Below, piece after piece: positions 22,504-29,558 of a DNA stretch of 33,024 nt. The stretch covers positions 1 through 33,024 of the forward strand of contig JAWOJB010000095.1 of the NCBI GenBank assembly GCA_046484325.1, written 5' to 3'. This DNA comes from JAWOJB01 sp046484325 (lineage in GTDB: Bacteria; Actinomycetota; Acidimicrobiia; Spongiisociales; ZC4RG35). The translations under genes were made by a program, and so were the position numbers. Each line of letters begins with the position of its first letter. Position 1 is the stretch's first letter. The notes under the pieces are model-generated. The model was given only the letters and a program-made list of their open reading frames with translations. It made no database searches and was not told the origin of the DNA.

Positions 22504-23764
22504 GGCGGTGGGCGGCGACTCCGGGTCCCCCGCCTCCCACCGTGGCGGCGAGCCGTCGTACGCCCTCGACCACCGTGGGCCGTGAGGCGGCGGCGAAGCA
22601 GAGGCGGAAGAACCCGGGCTCGGAGACGCGACAGGCCGATCCCGGAGTCAGATTGACGTTCGCCCCGTCGAGCAGGCGGCGCCACAGGCGATCCTCGGCC
22701 GCCCAGGTGGGCTCGTCCAGGTGGCTCCTCAGGTCGCAGAGCAGGAAGTGGCCGGCCGAGGAGCGGAGATGGGGGATCCGGTGCTCGTCGAGAGCCGAGC
22801 AGACGGCGGCGTGGGCCGTCCCCAGTCGGGACCGCATCTCGGAGAGGTAGCCGTCGACCCAGGCGGTGTCGGCGAGCATCGCCGCCAGGAGGTGCTGGGT
22901 GGCTCCCGAGACCGCACCCCAGTAGGACTGGGCTGCGACGGCCGCCCGGACGTCGGCGCTCTCGCAGACGAGGACGCCACAGCGGAGTCCGCTCATGCCG
23001 AAGTCCTTGCTGAACCCCCACACCACGTGCGTGCGGTCGCCCAGGTCCGGCCGCCGTGACCCGGCGCTCGTGAACGGGCGATCGCCGAACACCGAGAGGG
23101 CATAGATCTCGTCGACCACGACGTGGAGGCCGTTCCGGTCGCACCAGTCGAGCACCTCGTCGACCTCGGTGGCCGAGTACACGCGTCCGAGCGGGTTGTC
23201 CGGGCTCGTGAACAGCAGCGCCCGCACGGGCCGGTCGGTGCCGCGGAGGGCCCGATCGAGCAGGTCGGTGGTGAGCCGAAACCCCTCCTGGGGAGCCGTG
23301 TGCACCGGGATGATCGACAGCGCATCACGGGTCTCGAGGTCCAGCCAGAAGCCGGAGTAGCTGGGGGTCGGCACCAGCACCGCGTCTCCGGGGTCGGCGA
23401 TGGCGTGGAAGAGCGCTTCAAGCACGGTGCCCGCGCCGGCGAGCACGACGACGGCATCCGGGTCGACGGGCCGTCCGAACACGGTTCGGCCGATGAACCC
23501 GGCGACCCGGCGCCGGAACCCGGGGGTACCCGTCATGTCGTCATACCCGAGCGCCCGGTGGGGCAGGTTGCCGGCCTCCAGCAGCTTCGGGCCCAGCAGG
23601 TCCCAGACGAGCTTGTTCTCGGCGGTGCAGAGGGCCACGTAGCCGTCGGGATTGAGGGTCGGCTCGTAGCGATCGTCCCCGCGAGCGAGGTTGACGGCGA
23701 TGTAGGCGGCCAGGCGGCTGTCGTCGATGAGACGACGGCCTCGCCGGGAGAGAGGATCGTCCAT
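22493..23764 (-). CDS. Class I/II PLP aminotransferase, ACC-synthase-like
   Basis: From the ATG at 23764 the protein has 423 residues. It follows the fold-type I aminotransferase plan: Asn190 in TSPDNPLG, Asp218 in VVDEIYALSVF, PLP lysine Lys253 in FSKDFGMSGLRCG and the carboxylate-binding arginine in GFFRLCFA. Several blocks resemble 1-aminocyclopropane-1-carboxylate synthases: NPDGYVALCTAENKLVWDLL, YDDMTGTPGFRRRVAGF, VVLAGAGTVLEALFHAIADP and the SKDFG motif. Bacterial ACC-synthase-like proteins are mostly uncharacterised and many may be plain transaminases or lyases. A TACCCT box lies 7 nt before the ATG, suggesting a leaderless transcript. The CoA-transferase gene overlaps its 3' end by 11 nt. 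Aminotransferase is certain; ACC synthase activity is not. Confidence 0.9.
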   Translation of the reverse strand: MDDPLSRRGRRLIDDSRLAAYIAVNLARGDDRYEPTLNPDGYVALCTAENKLVWDLLGPKLLEAGNLPHRALGYDDMTGTPGFRRRVAGFIGRTVFGRPVDPDAVVVLAGAGTVLEALFHAIADPGDAVLVPTPSYSGFWLDLETRDALSIIPVHTAPQEGFRLTTDLLDRALRGTDRPVRALLFTSPDNPLGRVYSATEVDEVLDWCDRNGLHVVVDEIYALSVFGDRPFTSAGSRRPDLGDRTHVVWGFSKDFGMSGLRCGVLVCESADVRAAVAAQSYWGAVSGATQHLLAAMLADTAWVDGYLSEMRSRLGTAHAAVCSALDEHRIPHLRSSAGHFLLCDLRSHLDEPTWAAEDRLWRRLLDGANVNLTPGSACRVSEPGFFRLCFAAASRPTVVEGVRRLAATVGGGGPGVAAHRRDG

Positions 23765-23771
23765 GACGATC

Positions 23772-23777
23772 AGGGTA
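23772..23777 (-). promoter_or_regulatory. Candidate -10 box of a leaderless promoter for the aminotransferase/CoA-transferase pair
   Basis: TACCCT on the minus strand ends 7 nt before the ATG at 23764. No Shine-Dalgarno is visible in the 7-nt interval. Confidence 0.45.
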
Positions 23778-23794
23778 CGTCGGTCGCCCGACGC

Positions 23795-23817
23795 GTTTGG
23801 ACCTCCCTCCCGGGTAC
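23795..23817 (+). promoter_or_regulatory. Possible SigB/SigF-type promoter for the second cNMP-binding gene
   Basis: GTTT (23795-23798), a 13-nt spacer and GGGTAC (23812-23817) resemble a SigB/SigF promoter, although the spacer is 1-3 nt shorter than usual. The ATG lies at 23854, leaving a leader of roughly 28 nt with AGGAG. Confidence 0.3.
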
Positions 23818-23853
23818 CGCCGGAGGTAGGGTGGCCGCCGACCAAGGAGCAGG

Positions 23854-24279
23854 ATGGTACGCGCCAACGATCGGATCGCTCTCATCGGCCAGGTGCCGCT
23901 CTTCGCCGGGCTGTCGAAGCGGCAGTTGAAGGCCATCGCCGGGGTCGTCGAGGTGATCGACGTGCCCGCTCGCACGACTCTGGCGACCGAAGGTGAGATG
24001 GGCCGGGAGATGTTCGTGGTGGTCGCCGGTGGTGCCCGGGTCGTGCGGGGGGGACGCAAGGTCGCCGAGCTCGGTCCGGGGGAGGTCTTCGGGGAGCTGG
24101 CCCTCATCGACGGGATGCCGAGGACGGCGAGCGTCACGACCACCGCCGAAACCATGCTCTTTGTCATTCCCGGTCGGGCGTTCAAGCCGCTTGTCCTCGG
24201 CGATGCCAAGTTGGCGACCGCGCTGCTCACGACACTCGCCGGGCGCCTCCGGGAGGCGGACCGGCGGCTCTACGGCTGA
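23854..24279 (+). CDS. Small stand-alone cyclic nucleotide-binding domain protein
   Basis: This 141-residue protein is one cNMP-binding beta-roll (LIGQVPLFAGLSKRQLKAIAG, then GEVFGELALIDGMPRTASVTT) plus a C-terminal helix (ATALLTTLAGRLREADRRLYG). It lacks any DNA-binding or catalytic domain. The cassette keeps GE and the R-T-A segment where cyclic nucleotide phosphate is normally bound, but the Ala after Arg in Crp is replaced by Thr. The start is supported by AGGAG 5 nt before the ATG. It is divergent from the aminotransferase gene and overlaps the convergent zinc-ribbon gene by 10 nt. It resembles the 1035-1436 protein in size and layout, so the genome seems to use several single-domain cNMP proteins. 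Confidence 0.85.
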   Translation: MVRANDRIALIGQVPLFAGLSKRQLKAIAGVVEVIDVPARTTLATEGEMGREMFVVVAGGARVVRGGRKVAELGPGEVFGELALIDGMPRTASVTTTAETMLFVIPGRAFKPLVLGDAKLATALLTTLAGRLREADRRLYG

Positions 24280-24503
24280 TCGAGCGAGAGACCGCTCTCC
24301 GCCTCCTGCCGCCGGGCGAAGCGCCGCCGATCCAGATGCCCCTCGTCGACGGCGCTCTCCCGGAAGTCGAGCGACACGTGGCCACACTCGACGCACACCG
24401 ATCGCCGGATCCCGGCGACGTTGTCGTCCCGGGTGTTCGCGTGGGCGCACGACCCCATGCCCGGCCATCGCCGAATGGCCTTCGGTTCCCGCAGCGTCTC
24501 CAT
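24270..24503 (-). CDS. Small zinc-ribbon-like hypothetical protein
   Basis: From the ATG at 24503 the protein has 77 residues, with a likely metal site formed by Cys19, His21, Cys37 and Cys40 (SCAHANTRDD, then SVCVECGHVSLDF). The C-terminal half is charged and helical. I do not recognise a named family. The regular Cys/His spacing and clean residue composition argue that it is real, although it overlaps the convergent cNMP gene by 10 nt and no strong ribosome site is seen. An open frame starting further upstream (24572) is less likely because the added residues are low-complexity. Confidence 0.6.
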   Translation of the reverse strand: METLREPKAIRRWPGMGSCAHANTRDDNVAGIRRSVCVECGHVSLDFRESAVDEGHLDRRRFARRQEAESGLSLDQP

Positions 24504-24569
24504 GACCTCAGCATCACCGGGCGGCGAAGATGTGCAAGGGTGGGCGCCACCACACCCACCGGCACTAGT

Positions 24570-24587
24570 CACGGTGGTGTGACCGTG
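24570..24587 (-). terminator. Weak hairpin downstream of the DUF1918-like gene
   Basis: CACGGT-GGTGTG-ACCGTG forms a 6-bp stem in the 166-nt gap between the two small minus-strand genes (24504-24669). There is no T-run. It might end the DUF1918-like transcript, but nothing else in this gap is recognisable. Confidence 0.2.
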
Positions 24588-24669
24588 GTGCCCGCGGTGC
24601 TCCGGCCCCGCGCCGACACCCCACGGCCGGGACGATCCCGACCCGGCCCGGGTTGCGTGGCACGCGACG

Positions 24670-24852
24670 TCAGTGTTGCGCCGTCTGCTTGTGCTCGACG
24701 GGGACCACGCTCTCCTTGGTCAACGTGGAGACGTGACCGTCCTCCCACTCGACGTCCACGAACAGGTCGTGGACCTCGACGACCCGCCCTACGCGGGCCG
24801 CCTGCCCGATCTTGGGCGTCAGCGTGGTCACCTTCTGGCCCTTGCGCAGCAT
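24670..24852 (-). CDS. DUF1918-like small beta-barrel protein
   Basis: From the ATG at 24852 (GAGGGA upstream on the minus strand) the protein has 60 residues. It reads KGQKVTTLTPKIGQAARVGR, VVEVHDLFVDVEWEDGH, then VSTLTKESVVPVEH. The G-x-V-x-E-V followed by V-x-W-x-D/E-G-H pattern is that of small SH3/KOW-like barrels such as DUF1918, which are common in actinobacteria and of unknown function. It follows the amylase lipoprotein gene by 68 nt on the same strand. It is likely real; the family call is moderate. Confidence 0.65.
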   Translation of the reverse strand: MLRKGQKVTTLTPKIGQAARVGRVVEVHDLFVDVEWEDGHVSTLTKESVVPVEHKQTAQH

Positions 24853-24920
24853 GTGATCCCTCGGACTGCAGGTTCGCGCTCCGGCTTCCGTGACCGCCAC
24901 GGTCAGAGGTCCCGATCGGT

Positions 24921-27140
24921 TCACCGCCGGGCGCCGAGGCGCGCCCCGACCCGGCCGGAGGCGGTGGTACCCGACCTGTCGTCGACCACGGCTATGAATT
25001 CGACGGCGGCACCGTCGGCGAAGGCCGAGTTGTCCCAGTAGACCCGGTAGGGCGGAGCGTCGTCGACTCCCAGCAGGAACGGCTCCCCGCCGTCGACACG
25101 GGCCGAGAAGGTGACCTCGGCGAGCCTGCCGTCGCCGAGCTCGGCTTCGACCCGGTACCGGGAGGTCGGGATCTCGGTGCCCGGCCCCGGGCGGACCAGC
25201 GTGATGGTGGCGGAGCTGTCGGGTAACGGCACCTTCCGGTCTGCCACGAGCACGACCGACGAGACCGGCGGCACCTCGATCGTGACCGTGCCGTCGGCGC
25301 GTGCCGTGACGGTCCCGGCTGTGCCGCTCGGGTAGACCCGGGTGAACACCGCATCGGGCGTGGCGGACCGAAAGGTCACGGGTGTCGTCGCCGCTCCGCT
25401 GTTCGTCGCGACGAGGTACTCGAGTCGCCCCTCGCCGTCGATGCGCGAGAAGGCGAGCGTCCCCGCCAGCGCGTTGCGGGGAATCTGGGCCCCCACCGCC
25501 AGAGCCGGATGGTCCTGCCGCAGAGCCACCAGCTCGGCGATGTGACCATAGAGGGGGTGCCCGGGATCGAAGTTGTCATCCGCCGGGGTGGCATCGGTCC
25601 CGATCGACACGTCGTCGACGTACTCGGGGGTCACCGAGGGGAACATGGTCTGGCGGGCTCGCTGGTCACCGCCGTCGCCCGTGAAGCCCTGCTCGTCGCC
25701 GTAGTAGACGAGGGGCACGCCTCGGCTGAAGAACATGAGGTCGAGGGCAAGTCGCATACGTGCCAGCTTGAGCTCGTTCGACGCCCCGGGGCTGCCGACG
25801 GCCACGAAGTAACCCAGCCTCCCGAGGTCGTGGTTGCCGAGGAACTTCACGAGCATCGAGGCATTCGAGTCCGTGTCGGTGTACCAGTCGTCGGCATCGA
25901 ATGCCTGGGCGAGGAAGTCGGCGTCGCCCCCGAGTACGTAGCGGCGAACGGCGGCATCGAACTGGAAGTCGAGCACGGCGTCGAACCCGAGCACGGTGGA
26001 GTAGCGGCTGTTGAAGATCGGGTCCTCGCCGAAGACCTCGGCGAACACGAAGAAGTCCTCCCGACCCGCTTCGGCGGCCGCCTGGCGGATCGCCGGAACG
26101 AAGGCCGCCCAGAATGTGTCGTCGACGTGCTTGGCCGTGTCCACCCGGAAGCCGTCGACGGGGTACCGGCGAATCACGTCCGAGTACAGCTCGATCATTC
26201 CCTCCACGACCCGGGGATGCTGGGAGAACAGGTCGTCGAGCCCGAAGAAGTCACCGAGCAGGGAGCTCTCCCCCTGGAAGGTCGAATTGCCCCGGTTGTG
26301 ATACAGGGTGACGTCGTTCAGCCAAGCGGGGTTCTTGACCGTGGCGTCCTCGGGACTGGCAAAGGTCGGGGTGTAGGGGAACGAGATGGCGGGGTCGAGC
26401 TCGGGGAAGTCCGGGGACCCGGCCACCTCGGCCGGGTCGAACGCCCGGCCCGAGGCATCGAGGAACGGAGCGGCCGACGTGCTCACGTAGGTGAATCGGC
26501 CCTCCTCGAAGGTGATCACGTCGCCGGTGTGGTTGGCGACGATGTCGAAGATGACGAGCATGTCCCGCTCGTGGGCATCCTCGATGAAGGCGAGCATGTC
26601 GTCATCGCTGCCGAGGTGGGGGTCGATCCGGGACCAGTCGATCTGCCAGTACCCGTGGTACCCGGCCGACGACCTCTCGATCGTCCCGTTGCCCTGCACC
26701 GTCCGATTGACGAAGGGCGGTGTGATCCAGATGGCGGAGACGCCCAGCCCGGCCAGGTAGTCGAGCCGGGAGGTCAGGCCCACCAGGTCGCCGCCGTGGT
26801 ACCAGCCGGTGCGCGCGGGGAGATGGCCGTGGATGAGTGGCCCTGCGGCCGGGTCGACGCCGCCGGTGTCGTTGGAGGGGTCGCCGTTCTCGAACCGATC
26901 GGGCATGACGAAGTAGATCATCCGCCCGGCCATCGGATGCCGCACCGGCTCGGCCACCAGGTCGGAGGGAGCCGGTGGAACGGTGGTCGACGGGACGCCG
27001 GTCGTCGTCGTGGTGGTCGACGTCGCTCCTCCACCCGATCCGGTGCAGGCGCCGATCGACACCGCGAGGGCGGCGACGAGCGCAACGAGACGGGCCGGCA
27101 CGGCGGGCATCGTAGGGCGGCGCCTCGGGCTGGATCTCAT
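24921..27140 (-). CDS. GH13 alpha-amylase family lipoprotein
   Basis: This 739-residue exported glycoside hydrolase starts at ATG 27140, which overlaps the methyltransferase stop by 4 nt (ATGA). A second ATG at residue 11 is a possible alternative. Residues 11-32 form a lipoprotein signal peptide ending in the lipobox SIGAC (Cys32), followed by a Ser/Thr-rich tether (residues 37-53). The GH13 motifs are region I DIVANHTG (199-206), nucleophile Asp334 in GFRVDTAKHV, acid/base Glu368 in FVFAEVFGE and region IV FLGNHD (Asp438). The C-terminal part holds an all-beta amylase C domain and an Ig-like module (EIPTSRYRVEAELGDG, then AFADGAAVEFIAVVDD). It should cut alpha-1,4-glucans at the cell surface. 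It is the fourth gene of a run with DUF1992, CapA and a methyltransferase. The open frame extends upstream into the methyltransferase region, but that part is antisense-like noise. Confidence 0.93.
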   Translation of the reverse strand: MRSSPRRRPTMPAVPARLVALVAALAVSIGACTGSGGGATSTTTTTTGVPSTTVPPAPSDLVAEPVRHPMAGRMIYFVMPDRFENGDPSNDTGGVDPAAGPLIHGHLPARTGWYHGGDLVGLTSRLDYLAGLGVSAIWITPPFVNRTVQGNGTIERSSAGYHGYWQIDWSRIDPHLGSDDDMLAFIEDAHERDMLVIFDIVANHTGDVITFEEGRFTYVSTSAAPFLDASGRAFDPAEVAGSPDFPELDPAISFPYTPTFASPEDATVKNPAWLNDVTLYHNRGNSTFQGESSLLGDFFGLDDLFSQHPRVVEGMIELYSDVIRRYPVDGFRVDTAKHVDDTFWAAFVPAIRQAAAEAGREDFFVFAEVFGEDPIFNSRYSTVLGFDAVLDFQFDAAVRRYVLGGDADFLAQAFDADDWYTDTDSNASMLVKFLGNHDLGRLGYFVAVGSPGASNELKLARMRLALDLMFFSRGVPLVYYGDEQGFTGDGGDQRARQTMFPSVTPEYVDDVSIGTDATPADDNFDPGHPLYGHIAELVALRQDHPALAVGAQIPRNALAGTLAFSRIDGEGRLEYLVATNSGAATTPVTFRSATPDAVFTRVYPSGTAGTVTARADGTVTIEVPPVSSVVLVADRKVPLPDSSATITLVRPGPGTEIPTSRYRVEAELGDGRLAEVTFSARVDGGEPFLLGVDDAPPYRVYWDNSAFADGAAVEFIAVVDDRSGTTASGRVGARLGARR

Positions 27141-27931
27141 CGTCGTGCGAGCACCTCGCCGTGCACGACGGCGAACCAGCCATCGGGGTGGTCGGCCCAC
27201 TCCTGCCATGCGGTGGCCATCGCCTCGAGCTCGGCGCGGCTCGCGAGCCCGAGACGGACACCGGTCTCGGCGAGCGACGATGCGACCACCCGTTCGGCCC
27301 AGGAGCCTGCCCACCAACGGCGATCCTCGGGCTTCGCGAAGCACCACACCGAGGCCCCCGCCTCGATCCGGCCGAAGCCCGCGGACCGGGCCCAGGCCGG
27401 CAATCGGCGGCCGGCATCGGGCTGTCCACCGTTGGCCAGGGTGACCTCCCGGACCAGTTCCCGCCAGCGGTCGAGCGTGGGCGAATCCGGGTACCACGAC
27501 ATGGCGGCATAGTCGGCGTCCCGCACGGCCACGAGGCCGTGCTCCCCGGCGACCCGTCCCATCTCCCGGAGGGCCGCCACCGGGTCGGAGAGATGCTGGA
27601 GCACCTGATGGGCATGGACGACGTCGAAGGCCCGGTCGCCGAGCTCGTAGACGCTCCCGACCTGAAAGGTCACGTTCGAGACGTTCTGCCGGGTCGCCTC
27701 TTCCCGGGCGGCGTTCAGGACGTCGCCGTCGGCATCGATCCCGGTCACCCTCCCGGGCGTGACGAGCCGGGCCAGGTCGATGGTGATGGTGCCCGGTCCA
27801 CATCCGACGTCGAGGACGGTCGTTCCGGACGTCAGGTGGGGAAGGAGGAAGGCCGCCGAGTTCCGGGCGGTTCGCCACCGGTGGGAACGCAGGACGCTCT
27901 CGTGGTGGCCGTGGGTGTAGGTCTCCGTCAT
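27137..27931 (-). CDS. Class I SAM-dependent methyltransferase (UbiE-like)
   Basis: This is a 264-residue methyltransferase. The SAM-binding loop is VLDVGCGPGT (39-48), with motif II VTGIDADGDVLNAA and the post-motif FDVVHAHQVLQHLSDPVAALREM. The C-terminal half has a substrate cap with conserved aromatic residues (YPDSPTLDRWREL, then WWAGSWAERV). Close relatives are annotated UbiE/COQ5-like methyltransferases of unknown substrate. The start is ATG 27931, 16 nt after the capA-like stop, and the amylase gene overlaps its 3' end by 4 nt. The enzyme class is certain; the substrate is unknown. Confidence 0.92.
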   Translation of the reverse strand: MTETYTHGHHESVLRSHRWRTARNSAAFLLPHLTSGTTVLDVGCGPGTITIDLARLVTPGRVTGIDADGDVLNAAREEATRQNVSNVTFQVGSVYELGDRAFDVVHAHQVLQHLSDPVAALREMGRVAGEHGLVAVRDADYAAMSWYPDSPTLDRWRELVREVTLANGGQPDAGRRLPAWARSAGFGRIEAGASVWCFAKPEDRRWWAGSWAERVVASSLAETGVRLGLASRAELEAMATAWQEWADHPDGWFAVVHGEVLARR

Positions 27932-27947
27932 GGCAGTTCGAGCGCGA

Positions 27948-29129
27948 TCACCAGGCGAGGATCTCGGTGCTGCTCACGGCTGGGCCGCACGGCCACGGCC
28001 CGCCCCCGCACAGGCGCTCGAGCACCCGGGCCATCCGATGGCGGGAGAGCCATCGGACCGCCTCCTGCACGTCGAACAGGGGCACCTCGGTGCCGAGGGC
28101 CGTCAGGGCGGTGCGGGTGCGGTCGGCGGAGCCGGGGGCCTCGGGCCGATCGACCGCGAGCGCCGGGCGGATCAGATGGCCGGCCCGGCGGTCGACCCAG
28201 GTGGGCACGGCGGCGAGCTCGGTCACATGCCACGAGTCCGCGGACCGTTCGGCCCTCACCAGCAGGAGGACGCCATCACCGGAGGGCACCGTGCAGCATC
28301 CGGGGGTCTGGTTCGACAGGAAGTTGCCGAGCCCGAATGCAAGGGGGGCCCGTCCGTCGTCGGGGGCGACCGGCTGTACCACGTGGGCGTGATGGCCGAC
28401 CACCAGGTCGATGTCGTCGGACGAGCGGAGCCGCTCGGCGAGGTCGAGTTGGGAGGAGGTGGGCATGGTCCGGTACTCGGCACCCCAGTGCAGCGACACA
28501 ACGACCAGATCGGCCCCGGCGCGGCGGGCGGCAGCGGCCTCGGCCTCGATGCGATCGGGGTCGATGGCGTTGGCCAGCCACGACCGCTCGGCGGGTACGC
28601 GGAACCCGTTGAACCCGTAGCTGTAGGAGAGATGGGCGAGCACTGCGTCGCCCACCCGGTACATGGCGGGGCCGGCCTCGTCGAGGGTGCGAGCCGTCCC
28701 CGTCGCTCCGAGCCCCGCCGCCTCCATCGCCTCCCGGGTCGACACAATGCCGTCGGGCCCGAAGTCGAGCGAGTGGTTGGAGGCCGTGGAACACCCGTCG
28801 AAGCCGGCTCCGGCGAGCCCGTCGGCTACGGCGGCCGGGGCGGCGATCCTCGGATAGGGCGACGCCTCGATGCCCGGCACGCCGATCACCGTCTCGAGGT
28901 GGCAGAGGGCCAGGTCGGCGGCTCCGATCACCGGCGCCACCTCGGACAGCATCACCCGGAAGTCGTGTCGTGCCCCCGATGCCGCTCCGTGCCTGGCGGC
29001 GCTGGCCGTGACCGGGGTGTGGACCAGCACATCGCCGGTGAACGCGAGGGTCACCTCGTCGGCGAGGGCCGTGGCCGGCCCCGTGATGGTGAGGATGGCG
29101 GCCAGCAGGGCAACCCACCGCCGGATCAC
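27948..29129 (-). CDS. CapA family protein (PgsA/CapA metallophosphatase fold)
   Basis: This 393-residue exported protein has a signal peptide (MIRRWVALLAAILTITG, then PATALA) with likely cleavage near residue 23. The mature part follows the CapA fold: metal-site blocks FTGDVLVH (Asp33), LCHLETVIG, TASNHSLDFG, SLHWGAEY and GHHAHVVQPV. This calcineurin-like fold is linked to poly-gamma-glutamate and capsule synthesis in Bacillus and to unknown surface roles elsewhere. No capB/capC genes are present here, so poly-gamma-glutamate production is not implied. GTG 29129 overlaps the DUF1992 stop by 4 nt (GTGA), making the pair translationally coupled. The methyltransferase gene follows after 16 nt. 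Confidence 0.92.
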   Translation of the reverse strand: MIRRWVALLAAILTITGPATALADEVTLAFTGDVLVHTPVTASAARHGAASGARHDFRVMLSEVAPVIGAADLALCHLETVIGVPGIEASPYPRIAAPAAVADGLAGAGFDGCSTASNHSLDFGPDGIVSTREAMEAAGLGATGTARTLDEAGPAMYRVGDAVLAHLSYSYGFNGFRVPAERSWLANAIDPDRIEAEAAAARRAGADLVVVSLHWGAEYRTMPTSSQLDLAERLRSSDDIDLVVGHHAHVVQPVAPDDGRAPLAFGLGNFLSNQTPGCCTVPSGDGVLLLVRAERSADSWHVTELAAVPTWVDRRAGHLIRPALAVDRPEAPGSADRTRTALTALGTEVPLFDVQEAVRWLSRHRMARVLERLCGGGPWPCGPAVSSTEILAW

Positions 29130-29515
29130 GAACGCCTCCGTGCGCCGGCCATCGAGTGCCAGACGGTGATGGTCTCATCGGGGTCGAGCAGGTCGAGGCG
29201 GTCTGCCTCGGGCAGGACCCGGTTGGCGGCGATCAGCCGCTCGTTGAGCGAGGCGACCGCGATCCGGACCTCGGACTCGACCTCCAGCCGCCAGACCGCC
29301 CCGAGCGCCCGTTCCACCTCCGCAGCCACCTCGTGGCCGCGCTCGCGGCGGCGCTGACGGTCGACGTAGCGCCGTGCCCACCAGGCGGGGTCGTGCACCC
29401 CGTCGAGACCCGCCAGGGGTTGTCCCGCTCCGGGGAGACCGTCGAAGGCACCCACCTCGATGGCGCGCCGGATCGCTCGTTCGACGTGGCTCTCGTACTC
29501 CTCGAGGCTGGGCAC
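29126..29515 (-). CDS. DUF1992 (DnaJ-homolog C28-type) domain protein
   Basis: From the GTG at 29515 the protein has 129 residues, nearly all DUF1992. It begins VPSLEEYESHVERAIRRAIE, then AFDGLPGAGQPL, the signature of the family that includes the conserved part of eukaryotic DNAJC28, and WWARRYVDRQ follows. The function is unknown. AAGGTG lies about 8 nt before the GTG. Starts further upstream are unlikely because they would run into the divergent membrane protein gene (start 29559). A TATCCT box (29547..29542) may be its -10 element. It is the first gene of the run to CapA, methyltransferase and amylase. Confidence 0.85.
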   Translation of the reverse strand: MPSLEEYESHVERAIRRAIEVGAFDGLPGAGQPLAGLDGVHDPAWWARRYVDRQRRRERGHEVAAEVERALGAVWRLEVESEVRIAVASLNERLIAANRVLPEADRLDLLDPDETITVWHSMAGARRRS

Positions 29516-29541
29516 ATGAACACCTTGACGGACCAGGGCAC

Positions 29542-29551
29542 AGGATAAGCT
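29542..29551. promoter_or_regulatory. Back-to-back -10 boxes between DUF1992 and membrane protein genes
   Basis: On the plus strand TAAGCT (29546-29551) ends 7 nt before the ATG at 29559, with TTGACG (29525-29530) 15 nt upstream as a possible -35. On the minus strand TATCCT (29547..29542) lies 26 nt before the GTG at 29515. The two hexamers share 2 nt. Each would give a divergent transcript. Confidence 0.4.
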
Positions 29552-29558
29552 GGAGCCG

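Noticed and set aside
25509..27512. Long plus-strand open frame opposite the amylase gene
   Set aside because: Biased His/Val/Gly composition without domains; shadow of the amylase reading frame.
27141..27878. N-terminal extension of the amylase frame into the methyltransferase gene
   Set aside because: A lipoprotein signal peptide right after the ATG at 27140 and the ATGA overlap fix the start.
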